7,146 bases of DNA, taken from the NCBI GenBank assembly GCA_937900485.1, contig CALCEL010000089.1, positions 1-7,146 on the forward strand, written 5' to 3'. The notes under the pieces are model-generated. The model saw only the letters and a program-made list of their open reading frames with translations, searched no databases and had not been told where the DNA came from. The position numbers and the translations under genes are program-made. Each line of letters begins with the position of its first letter. Position 1 is the first letter of the stretch. The stretch comes from an uncultured Prevotellaceae bacterium. GTDB taxonomy: Bacteria > Bacteroidota > Bacteroidia > Bacteroidales > Bacteroidaceae. Shown here piece after piece: positions 1-6,464 of this stretch.

Positions 1-1063
1 ATTTCATTAGTTCTTGCTCTAACCAATCCATACCTTGACCTGTCAGAGCTTGGAATTCTTCAGATTTGTTTATTACTTCAATCACCTTCTGATTATCACG
101 AATCACGATTTTCGGGAATGGCACTCCAGGTTCTGTGACAAGAATAATAATCTGTGCTTTGTTTGCTGCTTTCAGTGAACGGTCGATACCCATTTTCTCA
201 ATCACGTCGGAAGTGTGGCGTATTCCGGCAGTATCAATGAATCGGAACATATGTCCATTCAGTACAATTGTGTCTTCAATAATGTCACGTGTGGTGCCCT
301 GAATGTCAGAGACAATAGCCTTGTCATCATGCAGCAGTTGATTCAGCAAAGTGCTCTTTCCCACGTTAGGTGCACCGATGATTGCTACAGGAATACCATT
401 TTTTATCGCATTTCCCGTGTTGAAAGAGTCAATGAGTCTACTTATCTCCTCATCTATCTCGTCTGTTATCAGTCTAATTCGTTCTCTGTCAGCGAACTCC
501 ACATCCTCTTCGCTGAAGTCCAATTCAAGTTCCAGAAGAGAAGTCAGCTCAAGCAACTCTTTTCTCAATTCCGCCAGTCTTTTACTTACAGCTCCTCGCA
601 TTTGTCCCATAGCGACACGGTGCATGGCAGCGTTTTGTGCTGATATGAGGTCAGCCACAGCTTCAGCCTGACTCAGGTCCATCTTACCGTTAAGGAATGC
701 GCGTTGTGTGTATTCACCAGGTTTAGCCATTTCACATCCGTTAGAAATGAGCAGGTCGACAACCTTTTGTAGAATGAAAGATGACCCATGACAGGAAATC
801 TCCACGCAGTCCTCACCTGTGTAAGAGTGGGGAGCTCTGAAAACACTAATCAGGACCTCATCGACGACATACACCTCACCATGTTCGTTTTTGTCCACAA
901 TGTCTCCGAAACGAACAGTGAAAGGTTTAGTGTCACTTAAAGAGTGTTTACCTTTAAATATTTTGTCGGTGATTGATATAGATTGACTTCCAGATACCCT
1001 TATGATACCTATTGCTCCGCCTCTCGCTGTTGATATGGCGCAGATTGTTTTTTTCTCTGTCAT
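1..1063 (-). CDS. mnmE: tRNA uridine-5-carboxymethylaminomethyl(34) modification GTPase MnmE, C-terminus cut by the window edge
   Basis: MnmE, with MnmG, modifies the wobble uridine (U34) of certain tRNAs in the cytoplasm, using a methylene-tetrahydrofolate one-carbon unit and GTP hydrolysis. About 354 residues are visible from the ATG at 1063; the frame is open at base 1. The N-terminal folate-binding domain starts with TEKKTICAISTARGGAIG and continues through RAPHSYTGEDCVEISCHG and PGEYTQRAFLNGKMDLSQAEAVADLI, all MnmE hallmarks. The inserted G domain shows G1 GAPNVGKST (residues 230-238), G2 GTTRD (256-260), G3 DTAG (277-280) and a G4-like NKSE (332-335). The C-terminal helical domain and the usual final CxGK motif lie outside the window. 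G4 has Glu where classical GTPases have Asp, and only about five residues separate it from the G5-like TGQG. No Shine-Dalgarno sequence precedes the start, as usual in Bacteroidota. The gene lies 140 bp downstream of the PD40 gene on the same strand. Identity is secure. Confidence 0.96.
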   Translation of the reverse strand, partial: MTEKKTICAISTARGGAIGIIRVSGSQSISITDKIFKGKHSLSDTKPFTVRFGDIVDKNEHGEVYVVDEVLISVFRAPHSYTGEDCVEISCHGSSFILQKVVDLLISNGCEMAKPGEYTQRAFLNGKMDLSQAEAVADLISAQNAAMHRVAMGQMRGAVSKRLAELRKELLELTSLLELELDFSEEDVEFADRERIRLITDEIDEEISRLIDSFNTGNAIKNGIPVAIIGAPNVGKSTLLNQLLHDDKAIVSDIQGTTRDIIEDTIVLNGHMFRFIDTAGIRHTSDVIEKMGIDRSLKAANKAQIIILVTEPGVPFPKIVIRDNQKVIEVINKSEEFQALTGQGMDWLEQELMK

Positions 1064-1076
1064 GTGATAAAAATAA

Positions 1077-1186
1077 AGACACAAAGAACTCAGTGTGTTT
1101 CATGTTCTGCCGACCGGTGATAAGCACGTTGACGTGAACAATTCACGTTCATCGTGTCATCTGTGGTCCCTGAGCCCTTTGTGTCT
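1077..1186 (-). repeat. Nested palindromic element between the PD40 gene and mnmE (structured RNA, terminator/attenuator or REP/MITE-like repeat)
   Basis: Two 17-base arms, 1077-1093 and 1170-1186, are inverted complements at 15 positions. In minus-strand RNA the remaining two positions (1087/1176 and 1088/1175) become G-U wobbles, so the outer stem is continuous. Inside it lies a second dyad centred on 1140: GACC (1112-1115)/GGTC (1165-1168), GAT (1119-1121)/ATC (1159-1161), CACG (1125-1128)/CGTG (1153-1156), and the best stem ACGTGAA (1132-1138)/TTCACGT (1142-1148) with a 3-base loop. About 18 unpaired bases (1094-1111) bulge on one side. On the minus strand the outer stem is followed at once by TTATTTTTAT and then, three bases later, the mnmE ATG. 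It could be an intrinsic terminator or attenuator, a processing site, or a copy of a dispersed palindromic repeat. The structure is read directly from the sequence; the function is not known. Confidence 0.6.
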
Positions 1187-1203
1187 GTGTGAAATGAATA
1201 TAC

Positions 1204-2475
1204 TTATTTGTTCTCAAGTATCCTTACTTCTTTTTCCATCTGACTCACCTGTCTCCTTAAGTTGTCGACCTTTTCCTCGAGCGACAGGATTTGCATGGTA
1301 AGACGCGCTTTTCCCTCATTGCCAGATGTAGCGTATTGGTCACGCATTTTTTGAAGTATATCTACGTTTTGTGACAATTCTTTTGATTTGATTTGCCATT
1401 CAGAGAATTTTTTTTTAGCCTCACTGGATTGAAAGTCAGAAAGTTTTTCGTATACAAAATTCTCGTTTATAACAAACTCGAATTCGGACATATGCTTTTT
1501 ATCCTTTGACAGGTTGCTGAGCATGAGTCTTTGTTTCGCTTGAATCCTGTCGAACTCGTTGTCGTCAGTCCAAGTGCTCTTGATAGTTCTCAGAGACGCT
1601 GCGTTGACAATATCAGAGTGACTGTCGTTCTCGTAGTCATAAGGATGACGTGAAGACTCATAGATGAAAGAATAGACACAGACCTTACCTTCCGGTTGAA
1701 ATCTGTCTGATGCGAACCATCCGACGCCATTCTCCTCATCAATCACCATCATATAGTCATTTGCGTATGAGTTGTAAGGAAATCCCAGGTTATCCGCCTT
1801 GTAGAAACAGTCGCCGTCGGGGTTGTATCGAGTCACATAAAGATCATAGTTACCGTAGCCCTCGTCCGAGATTGCGGAGAAATAGAAAGTGACGCCGTCA
1901 GACATCAGGAAAGGGTAGTTGACCTCGCCGTCCACTCCCAGTCCATCAAGAATCACAGACGACACCTTCTTTCCGTTCTCAAGGTAGTAGCACTTGAACG
2001 TGCTGCTTGGATTTCCCTCGTCGTTGAGTATATTCACGGGAGTATACATCTTGTTGCCTAGCTCAGTGGTGTATGAAAACACCTTAGCGTCATCCGATGG
2101 TGACAAAGCCCCCAGCTCCTTAAGATGAGTATAAGCAGACAAGAAATTATCCTTGTCAACGACGATACTATCAAAGACAACAACCTTGTCCGTACCTTTC
2201 AATCCCTGTATGAACTTATCACAAAGTTCGAGTTGTTCGTCAAGTTTGGACGTGTCTTTACGCTTTCTTTTCAATTGTGATATCCATGTGTTCAAGTTCG
2301 ACAGAGCCTCCTCAAAACGATAAGACTGTACGACAGAGCCCATATCACCCGATGGAAGTTTCACCGTTGGGTAATATGATTTGTTGGCAGTCGTCTCTGC
2401 GGCAGGTATAGAGTCTTGAGCGACAGAGTTCAGACTTAAAAAAGATGTGACTAACAAAAAAGAAAATTTAAGCAT
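1204..2475 (-). CDS. Secreted PD40/WD40-like beta-propeller protein with C-terminal coiled coil, function unknown
   Basis: This 423-residue protein has a typical Sec signal peptide (residues 1 to about 20: MLKFSFLLVTSFLSLNSVAQ, with a likely cut near VAQ-DS and no lipobox cysteine). It is therefore predicted to act in the periplasm or at the outer membrane. Residues 45-120 are helical and TPR-like in character. Residues 185-260 carry the PD40/WD40-like signature of Bacteroidota envelope proteins: YPFLMSDGVTFYFSA, then GNYDLYVTRYNPDG, then NLGFPYNSYANDY, then GVGWFASDR. Residues about 350-423 are rich in charged heptads (for example LSLEEKVDNLRRQVSQMEKE) and should form a coiled coil. Such propeller pieces are often found in OmpA-linked or T9SS-associated proteins, but neither an OmpA domain nor a sorting tail is seen here. 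The gene starts 29 bp after the uxaC stop on the same strand, so co-transcription is likely, although no link to uronate metabolism is evident. The molecular role is not recognised. Confidence 0.85.
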   Translation of the reverse strand: MLKFSFLLVTSFLSLNSVAQDSIPAAETTANKSYYPTVKLPSGDMGSVVQSYRFEEALSNLNTWISQLKRKRKDTSKLDEQLELCDKFIQGLKGTDKVVVFDSIVVDKDNFLSAYTHLKELGALSPSDDAKVFSYTTELGNKMYTPVNILNDEGNPSSTFKCYYLENGKKVSSVILDGLGVDGEVNYPFLMSDGVTFYFSAISDEGYGNYDLYVTRYNPDGDCFYKADNLGFPYNSYANDYMMVIDEENGVGWFASDRFQPEGKVCVYSFIYESSRHPYDYENDSHSDIVNAASLRTIKSTWTDDNEFDRIQAKQRLMLSNLSKDKKHMSEFEFVINENFVYEKLSDFQSSEAKKKFSEWQIKSKELSQNVDILQKMRDQYATSGNEGKARLTMQILSLEEKVDNLRRQVSQMEKEVRILENK

Positions 2476-2504
2476 ATTATAGACATGTTATAAGGAATTC
2501 ACCT

Positions 2505-3923
2505 TTAAAAGTTAAAGTAATTCTTCGCATTGTTATAACAGATATCCTCAATCATCTGTTTAACACGTTTTTGCTCATATCCAGTATAAGGCACCTCACC
2601 ATTCTCGATGTCGGTTGCTATGAGGTTACACAATATACGTCTGAAGTACTCATGACGAGGGTAGGAGAGGAATGAGCGTGAGTCTGTCAACATACCCACG
2701 AATCGGCTGAGGAGTCCGAGTAAAGACAGAGCGTTCATTTGCTTTGTCATTCCGTCCTTCTGATCTAAGAACCACCATCCTGAGCCCCATTGAATCTTAC
2801 CTGGCACGGAGCCGTCCTGGAAATTACCGAGCATAGTGGCGAGAACCTCGTTAGCACAAGGGTTCAGGTTGTACAATATAGTCTTCGCAAGTTTACCATC
2901 GGCGTTCAGGCGGTCCAAGAACTTAGAGCATTTTTTAGCCGTGTTGAACTCACCGATAGAGTCGAAGCCGGTGTCAGGTCCGAGTTTAGCGAACATCTTA
3001 GAGTTGTTATCTCTGATTGCCCCATAATGGAACTGTTGAGCCCATCCTGCCTCAGAATCCTGTACGGCAAAAATATACATCATGGCAGACTTGAACTTCA
3101 GCACCTCGTTCTCGGTCAGTTTCTTTCCGCTCATCACCTTGTCGAAGATATCCTTAACCTCCGCGTCCGTATAATCCTCAGCATAAAACTCCTCAATGCC
3201 GTGGTCAGAAAGTTTACATCCGTTAGCCGCAAAGAAGTCATGTCGCTGTTGAATAGCGTCGATGTAATCGTTGAAGTTTCTGATACTTACTCCAGACACG
3301 TCAGACAACTTGTTGACGTAGTCACCGAAGTTAGCAGGATTCTCGACGGCCATAGCCTTGTCAGGTCTCCATGCAGGAATCATCCTTGTCTTCATTGTCT
3401 TGTCCGCAGCCACAGCCTTGTGATACTCCAAAGTGTCGACAGGGTCGTCAGTAGTGCAGACTGTCTCGACATTATAGAACTCCATCAATCCTCTTGGAGT
3501 GAATTTAGGGTCATTCTTTATTTTGTCGTTACACTCATCGAAGATTTCTCTGGCATTCTCCGGGTTCAGAGTCTTCTCAATTCCGAAAGCCGTTTTAAGC
3601 TCGAGGTGTGTCCAGTGATATAACGGGTTTCTGAATGTGTAAGGCACAGTCTCAGCCCACTTCTCGAACTTTTCCCAGTCACTGGTGTCTTTACCCGTGC
3701 AAAATCTCTCGTCCACTCCATTAGAGCGCATGGCTCTCCATTTATAATGATCACCACCCAACCATATCTGAGTGATAGAGTCAAATCTCTTGTTTTCCGC
3801 AACCATTTGTGGAATAAGGTGACAATGATAGTCGATTATTGGCATTTTAACCGCGTGCTCATGATACAACTCCTGCGCTGTCTCAGACTGAAGCAGGAAG
3901 TTCTCATCCATAAATTTTTTCAT
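2505..3923 (-). CDS. uxaC: Glucuronate/galacturonate isomerase (uronate isomerase) UxaC
   Basis: UxaC interconverts D-glucuronate with D-fructuronate and D-galacturonate with D-tagaturonate, the first cytoplasmic step in breaking down pectin- or glucuronate-derived sugars. The 472 residues match the usual family length (about 470 in E. coli), and the sequence aligns from end to end in recall. Diagnostic stretches are DYHCHL (residues 31-36, with H33 and H35 as the amidohydrolase-fold metal ligands), GDHYKWRAMR (57-66), YHWTHLEL near 102-109, TTDDP (157-161), GPDTGFDSI, GSGWWFLDQKDGM and LTDSRSFLSYPRHEYFRRI, in which D414 and R416 sit in the conserved active-site motif. The ATG at 3923 fits the family N-terminus; Met5 is an alternative. 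The gene is divergent from uxaB across 148 bp, which places isomerase and reductase of one pathway under a shared control region. It is followed closely by the PD40 gene. No truncation or missing key residue is seen. Confidence 0.97.
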   Translation of the reverse strand: MKKFMDENFLLQSETAQELYHEHAVKMPIIDYHCHLIPQMVAENKRFDSITQIWLGGDHYKWRAMRSNGVDERFCTGKDTSDWEKFEKWAETVPYTFRNPLYHWTHLELKTAFGIEKTLNPENAREIFDECNDKIKNDPKFTPRGLMEFYNVETVCTTDDPVDTLEYHKAVAADKTMKTRMIPAWRPDKAMAVENPANFGDYVNKLSDVSGVSIRNFNDYIDAIQQRHDFFAANGCKLSDHGIEEFYAEDYTDAEVKDIFDKVMSGKKLTENEVLKFKSAMMYIFAVQDSEAGWAQQFHYGAIRDNNSKMFAKLGPDTGFDSIGEFNTAKKCSKFLDRLNADGKLAKTILYNLNPCANEVLATMLGNFQDGSVPGKIQWGSGWWFLDQKDGMTKQMNALSLLGLLSRFVGMLTDSRSFLSYPRHEYFRRILCNLIATDIENGEVPYTGYEQKRVKQMIEDICYNNAKNYFNF

Positions 3924-3974
3924 AGGAAATAGTATATTTTAATGATTCGTAGTGCGAAATTAGCAAATTAAAAC

Positions 3975-3982
3975 CAAATCTA
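3975..3982 (-). promoter_or_regulatory. Candidate -7 element of the uxaC promoter
   Basis: On the minus strand this reads TAGATTTG, a full match to the Bacteroidota -7 consensus TAnnTTTG. It lies about 52 bases before the uxaC ATG, giving a predicted leader of roughly 45 nt. The corresponding -33 position (about 4003-4007) reads GACTT and is a poor match to TTTG, so the call rests on the -7 box and its position in the divergent gap. This is an inference. Confidence 0.4.
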
Positions 3983-3992
3983 ATCCACATTT

Positions 3993-4024
3993 CTTGAATA
4001 ATAAGTCTAAATAGTCTAAATTTG
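3993..4024 (+). promoter_or_regulatory. Candidate uxaB promoter (-33 CTTG, -7 TAAATTTG)
   Basis: CTTG at 3993-3996 and TAAATTTG at 4017-4024 are separated by 20 bases. This matches the Bacteroidota sigma-ABfr promoter layout (-33 TTTG, about 20 bp, -7 TAnnTTTG). Transcription would begin near 4030 and leave a leader of about 40 nt. The spacer and the start of the -7 box are made of two tandem copies of AGTCTAAAT (4004-4012 and 4013-4021), the second overlapping the -7 element. This is an inference from consensus. Confidence 0.55.
4004..4021. repeat. Tandem 9-bp direct repeat AGTCTAAAT x2 in the uxaB promoter
   Basis: Two perfect adjacent copies of AGTCTAAAT occupy 4004-4012 and 4013-4021. 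They lie on one face of the predicted uxaB promoter spacer and run into its -7 box. A regulator binding direct repeats would block or position RNA polymerase here, but chance duplication in an AT-rich intergenic region cannot be excluded. Confidence 0.5.
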
Positions 4025-4038
4025 TTGTACGAAACAGA

Positions 4039-4046
4039 TGTTAACA
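4039..4046. promoter_or_regulatory. Perfect palindrome TGTTAACA in the uxaB leader, possible operator
   Basis: TGTTAACA is a perfect 8-bp palindrome 25 bp before the uxaB start and just downstream of the predicted transcription start. TTTGTT at 4021-4026 and AACAAA at 4043-4048 also form a wider inverted pair. The position suits a repressor operator of the LacI or GntR kind, which often control uronate genes. The site is short, so the evidence is weak. Confidence 0.25.
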
Positions 4047-4071
4047 AACTCAAATAACCAAATAGAATAAG

Positions 4072-5544
4072 ATGAAAGCATTAAATTCACGAACCGCGCC
4101 GAAAAGTCAAGCTCCAGAGCGTGTGATACAGTTTGGTGAGGGAAATTTTTTACGTTGTTTTGTAGATTGGATTATCTATAACATGAACCAGAAGACAGAC
4201 TTCAACTCCAGCGTTGTTGTCGTGCAGCCAATAGAAAAAGGAATGGTTGACTGGCTCAATGGACAAGACTGTCTGTATCATGTGAATCTCCAGGGGCGTC
4301 TGAATGGAGAAGCTGTCAACTCCCTCACACGTGTTGACTGTATCTCCCGCGCCCTCAATCCATATACTCAGAACAGTGCGTTTATGGCTTTGGTTGAGCA
4401 GCCGGAGATAAGGTTTGTAATCAGTAATACAACTGAGGCTGGCATTGCGTTTGACTCCAATTGTAAATTCGCTGATGCTCCCGCTTCGTCATACCCTGGA
4501 AAACTCACTCAGCTTCTTTACCGTCGTTTCAAGACGTTTAACGGCGACCCGTCCAAGGGACTTATCATAATGCCTTGTGAGCTTATCTTCCTCAATGGTC
4601 ATCACCTGAAAGATTGTATATACAAATATATTGATCTTTGGAAAGATGACTTCGGCGGAGATTACGCATCCTTTAAGGAGTGGTTCACTAATTACTGTTA
4701 TGTCTGCGCCACTCTTGTGGACCGTATCGTTCCGGGATTTCCTCGTAAGGAGATCAAGGAAATACAGGAGAAGGTTTGCTATGCCGACAACCTCGTTGTA
4801 CAGGGTGAGGTGTTCCATCTTTGGGTGATTGAGAAGCCTGAGAACATGAGCATAGAGGATTTGAAGAAGGAGTTCCCGGCAGAGAAAGCAGGACTTAACG
4901 TCTTGATAGCACCATCTGAGAAACCTTATCACGAGCGTAAGGTGACCCTTCTCAATGGTCCTCACACAGTGCTCTCTCCAGTGGCTTACCTTAGCGGTAT
5001 CAATATCGTACGTGATGCATGCAACGATGAGGTTGTAGGTAAGTATATCCACAAAGTTCAGTTCGACGAACTCATGCAGACTCTGAACCTTCCTATGGAC
5101 GAACTGAAGCAGTTCGCCACAGATGTGCTGGAGCGTTTCAACAACCCATACGTCGATCATCAGGTGACAAGCATCATGCTCAACTCTTTCCCTAAATATG
5201 AGACACGTGACCTTCCAGGCGTGAAGGTGTATCTTGAGAGAAAGGGTGAGTTGCCAAAGGGACTTGTGTTCGGACTCGCTGCCATCATCACATACTACAA
5301 AGGTGGAAAGCGTGCCGATGGTGCTCCGATTGAGCCGAATGACGCTCCGGAAATCATGGATATGCTTAAGAAACTGTGGGAGACAAATGACACTCAGAAA
5401 GTTGCTGAGGGTGTACTCGCTGCTGAGAATATCTGGAAGGAGAATCTCAATGAGACAGTGCCTGGACTTACAAAGCTTGTGAAAGAGTATCTTGATCTTA
5501 TTCATGCTAAAGGTATGCGTGAGGCTGTTAAAACTATATTATAA
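4072..5544 (+). CDS. uxaB: Tagaturonate reductase (altronate oxidoreductase) UxaB
   Basis: UxaB reduces D-tagaturonate to D-altronate with NADH in the cytoplasm, the step after UxaC in galacturonate breakdown. The 490 residues fit the family (483 in E. coli). The N-terminal nucleotide-binding domain of the polyol/mannitol dehydrogenase family begins with VIQFGEGNFLRCFVDWI (residues 19-35) and includes the conserved SNTTEAGI (118-125). The C-terminal catalytic domain carries the superfamily motif KVTLLNGPHT, with K290, N295 and H298 in the K-x4-N-x2-H pattern, followed by LSPVAYLSG. The other family member to consider is fructuronate reductase UxuB, but GEGNFLRCF and the overall N-terminus match UxaB better, and the uxaC partner agrees. 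The ATG at 4072 lies directly before the conserved start of the domain and has an A-rich, SD-less upstream stretch. The gene stands alone on the plus strand and is closed by the terminator at 5564-5599. Confidence 0.93.
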   Translation: MKALNSRTAPKSQAPERVIQFGEGNFLRCFVDWIIYNMNQKTDFNSSVVVVQPIEKGMVDWLNGQDCLYHVNLQGRLNGEAVNSLTRVDCISRALNPYTQNSAFMALVEQPEIRFVISNTTEAGIAFDSNCKFADAPASSYPGKLTQLLYRRFKTFNGDPSKGLIIMPCELIFLNGHHLKDCIYKYIDLWKDDFGGDYASFKEWFTNYCYVCATLVDRIVPGFPRKEIKEIQEKVCYADNLVVQGEVFHLWVIEKPENMSIEDLKKEFPAEKAGLNVLIAPSEKPYHERKVTLLNGPHTVLSPVAYLSGINIVRDACNDEVVGKYIHKVQFDELMQTLNLPMDELKQFATDVLERFNNPYVDHQVTSIMLNSFPKYETRDLPGVKVYLERKGELPKGLVFGLAAIITYYKGGKRADGAPIEPNDAPEIMDMLKKLWETNDTQKVAEGVLAAENIWKENLNETVPGLTKLVKEYLDLIHAKGMREAVKTIL

Positions 5545-5563
5545 TAATTGCATACATATGTGC

Positions 5564-5599
5564 AGAGGAGGGACATTATTTTGTCTCTCCTCTTTTTTT
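5564..5599 (+). terminator. Rho-independent terminator of uxaB
   Basis: A 12-bp stem (AGAGGAGGGACA at 5564-5575 with TGTCTCTCCTCT at 5582-5593, one G-T wobble) closes a 6-base loop and runs into seven consecutive T (5593-5599). It begins 20 bases after the uxaB stop. On the opposite strand the stem is followed by GCACAT rather than a T run, so it should terminate only plus-strand transcripts. Confidence 0.93.
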
Positions 5600-5618
5600 G
5601 TGATTATCGAAATGAAAC

Positions 5619-6443
5619 CTAATCATATATTACCATAACGTCAAGAATATACTTACAAATCGAAAAAACAGTCAGAGATTCTGAAACAAAGCCTATTACG
5701 TGTTGATTTATAATAACTTTATTATTAAACCAATCTATCTTTGTGCTAAGTATGAGTTCTCTTTCCTCCTTATCTACGATGCTTTTATTCTTCAAGCGAA
5801 TTGTCTTTTGAATATCTGTGGCAATATTTGCAAAATCATAACCTTTTAATTGAAACAGATATTTTTTTGACCTGGAGCCTTTCTTTTTAATGACCTTAGC
5901 CGCAATCATAGCATCCACGCCTCCCCATGCATTTATTTCATCATCCGTTGCAATATGCTCCCTCGATTGAATTTGACGGTAGATAAAACCCTTCAATTTG
6001 TTTTTCCACTCTAACTTACCATACTTTTTCAACAACACAGCCATAGCAATATCATTATCCACATACTGAATCTTACTACCATAGAAATAATGAAGGGCCG
6101 CAGCTGCAACATACTTATGCAGAAATGTTTGTATAGTTCCGAAGAAATTAGGATAATTGAAAAGCGCTTCTGCCTTAGGTCCAACCTTCGCTTTTATCTC
6201 ATCTATGGCAACATTAGTATGAGTCAGTACGCATACACCTTTACCATCGGCCAAAGGAAGTTTATTTGCAAGAATAACGAGTTTGGCTAGCAAGGCTGTC
6301 GTCTTGCCGCTTCCTGGGCTGGCCTGAACATAGCAACTACTATCATTCTTGATAATATCTACCCTCGTTTCATCAAAAGGATCTTTCCCTTTCAATAAAA
6401 CTTCATGAGCCATTTTTATTTCTTCATCTGTAGCAAACGCCAT
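5619..6443 (-). CDS. UvrD/GajB-like superfamily 1 helicase, N-terminal part only (truncated, probable pseudogene)
   Basis: The 274 residues open like a UvrD/Rep-type DNA helicase. Walker A (motif I) is QASPGSGKTTALL (residues 40-52, K47), motif Ia is VLTHTNVAIDEIKAKVG (72-88), and FGTIQTFLHKY (101-111) matches the GTI-x-[ST]F motif. The rest (about 115-265) looks like the helical insertion that leads up to Walker B. The frame stops after GFVSESLTVFSICKYILDVMVIYD, just where these helicases usually reach their DExQD motif. Walker B, motifs III-VI and the second RecA domain are missing. GajB-type proteins are near 500 residues or more. Neither other minus-strand frame continues past the stop, and the following DNA is the uxaB terminator and uxaB itself, so the missing half cannot lie downstream. 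The gene starts 21 bp after the OLD-like nuclease gene ends, as in a Gabija operon. ATP hydrolysis and unwinding are unlikely. The helicase family call is firm; the Gabija link is an inference. Confidence 0.8.
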   Translation of the reverse strand: MAFATDEEIKMAHEVLLKGKDPFDETRVDIIKNDSSCYVQASPGSGKTTALLAKLVILANKLPLADGKGVCVLTHTNVAIDEIKAKVGPKAEALFNYPNFFGTIQTFLHKYVAAAALHYFYGSKIQYVDNDIAMAVLLKKYGKLEWKNKLKGFIYRQIQSREHIATDDEINAWGGVDAMIAAKVIKKKGSRSKKYLFQLKGYDFANIATDIQKTIRLKNKSIVDKEERELILSTKIDWFNNKVIINQHVIGFVSESLTVFSICKYILDVMVIYD

Positions 6444-6464
6444 ACTTCAATCATTTATTAAGGA

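Noticed and set aside
215..671. Plus-strand open frames (142 and 106 residues) opposite mnmE
   Set aside because: They lie entirely antisense to the conserved G domain and middle region of MnmE, with serine-rich, low-complexity translations and no recognisable motif.
1095..1301. Plus-strand 68-residue frame over the intergenic palindrome
   Set aside because: It overlaps the palindrome and the coding end of the PD40 gene and has no family resemblance.
2790..3623. Plus-strand 277-residue frame opposite uxaC
   Set aside because: It is a shadow of the strongly conserved uxaC gene; its translation shows no motif.
4489..5505. Minus-strand 338-residue frame opposite uxaB, considered as the missing helicase C-terminus
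   Set aside because: It contains no Walker B, motif III-VI or second RecA domain signature, and it is antisense to well-conserved uxaB codons.
5545..5618. A simple frameshift that would let the helicase continue past its stop
   Set aside because: Both other minus-strand frames meet stops within a few codons (TAA or TGA around 5625-5635), and only 74 bp remain before uxaB, so the lost half is not there.
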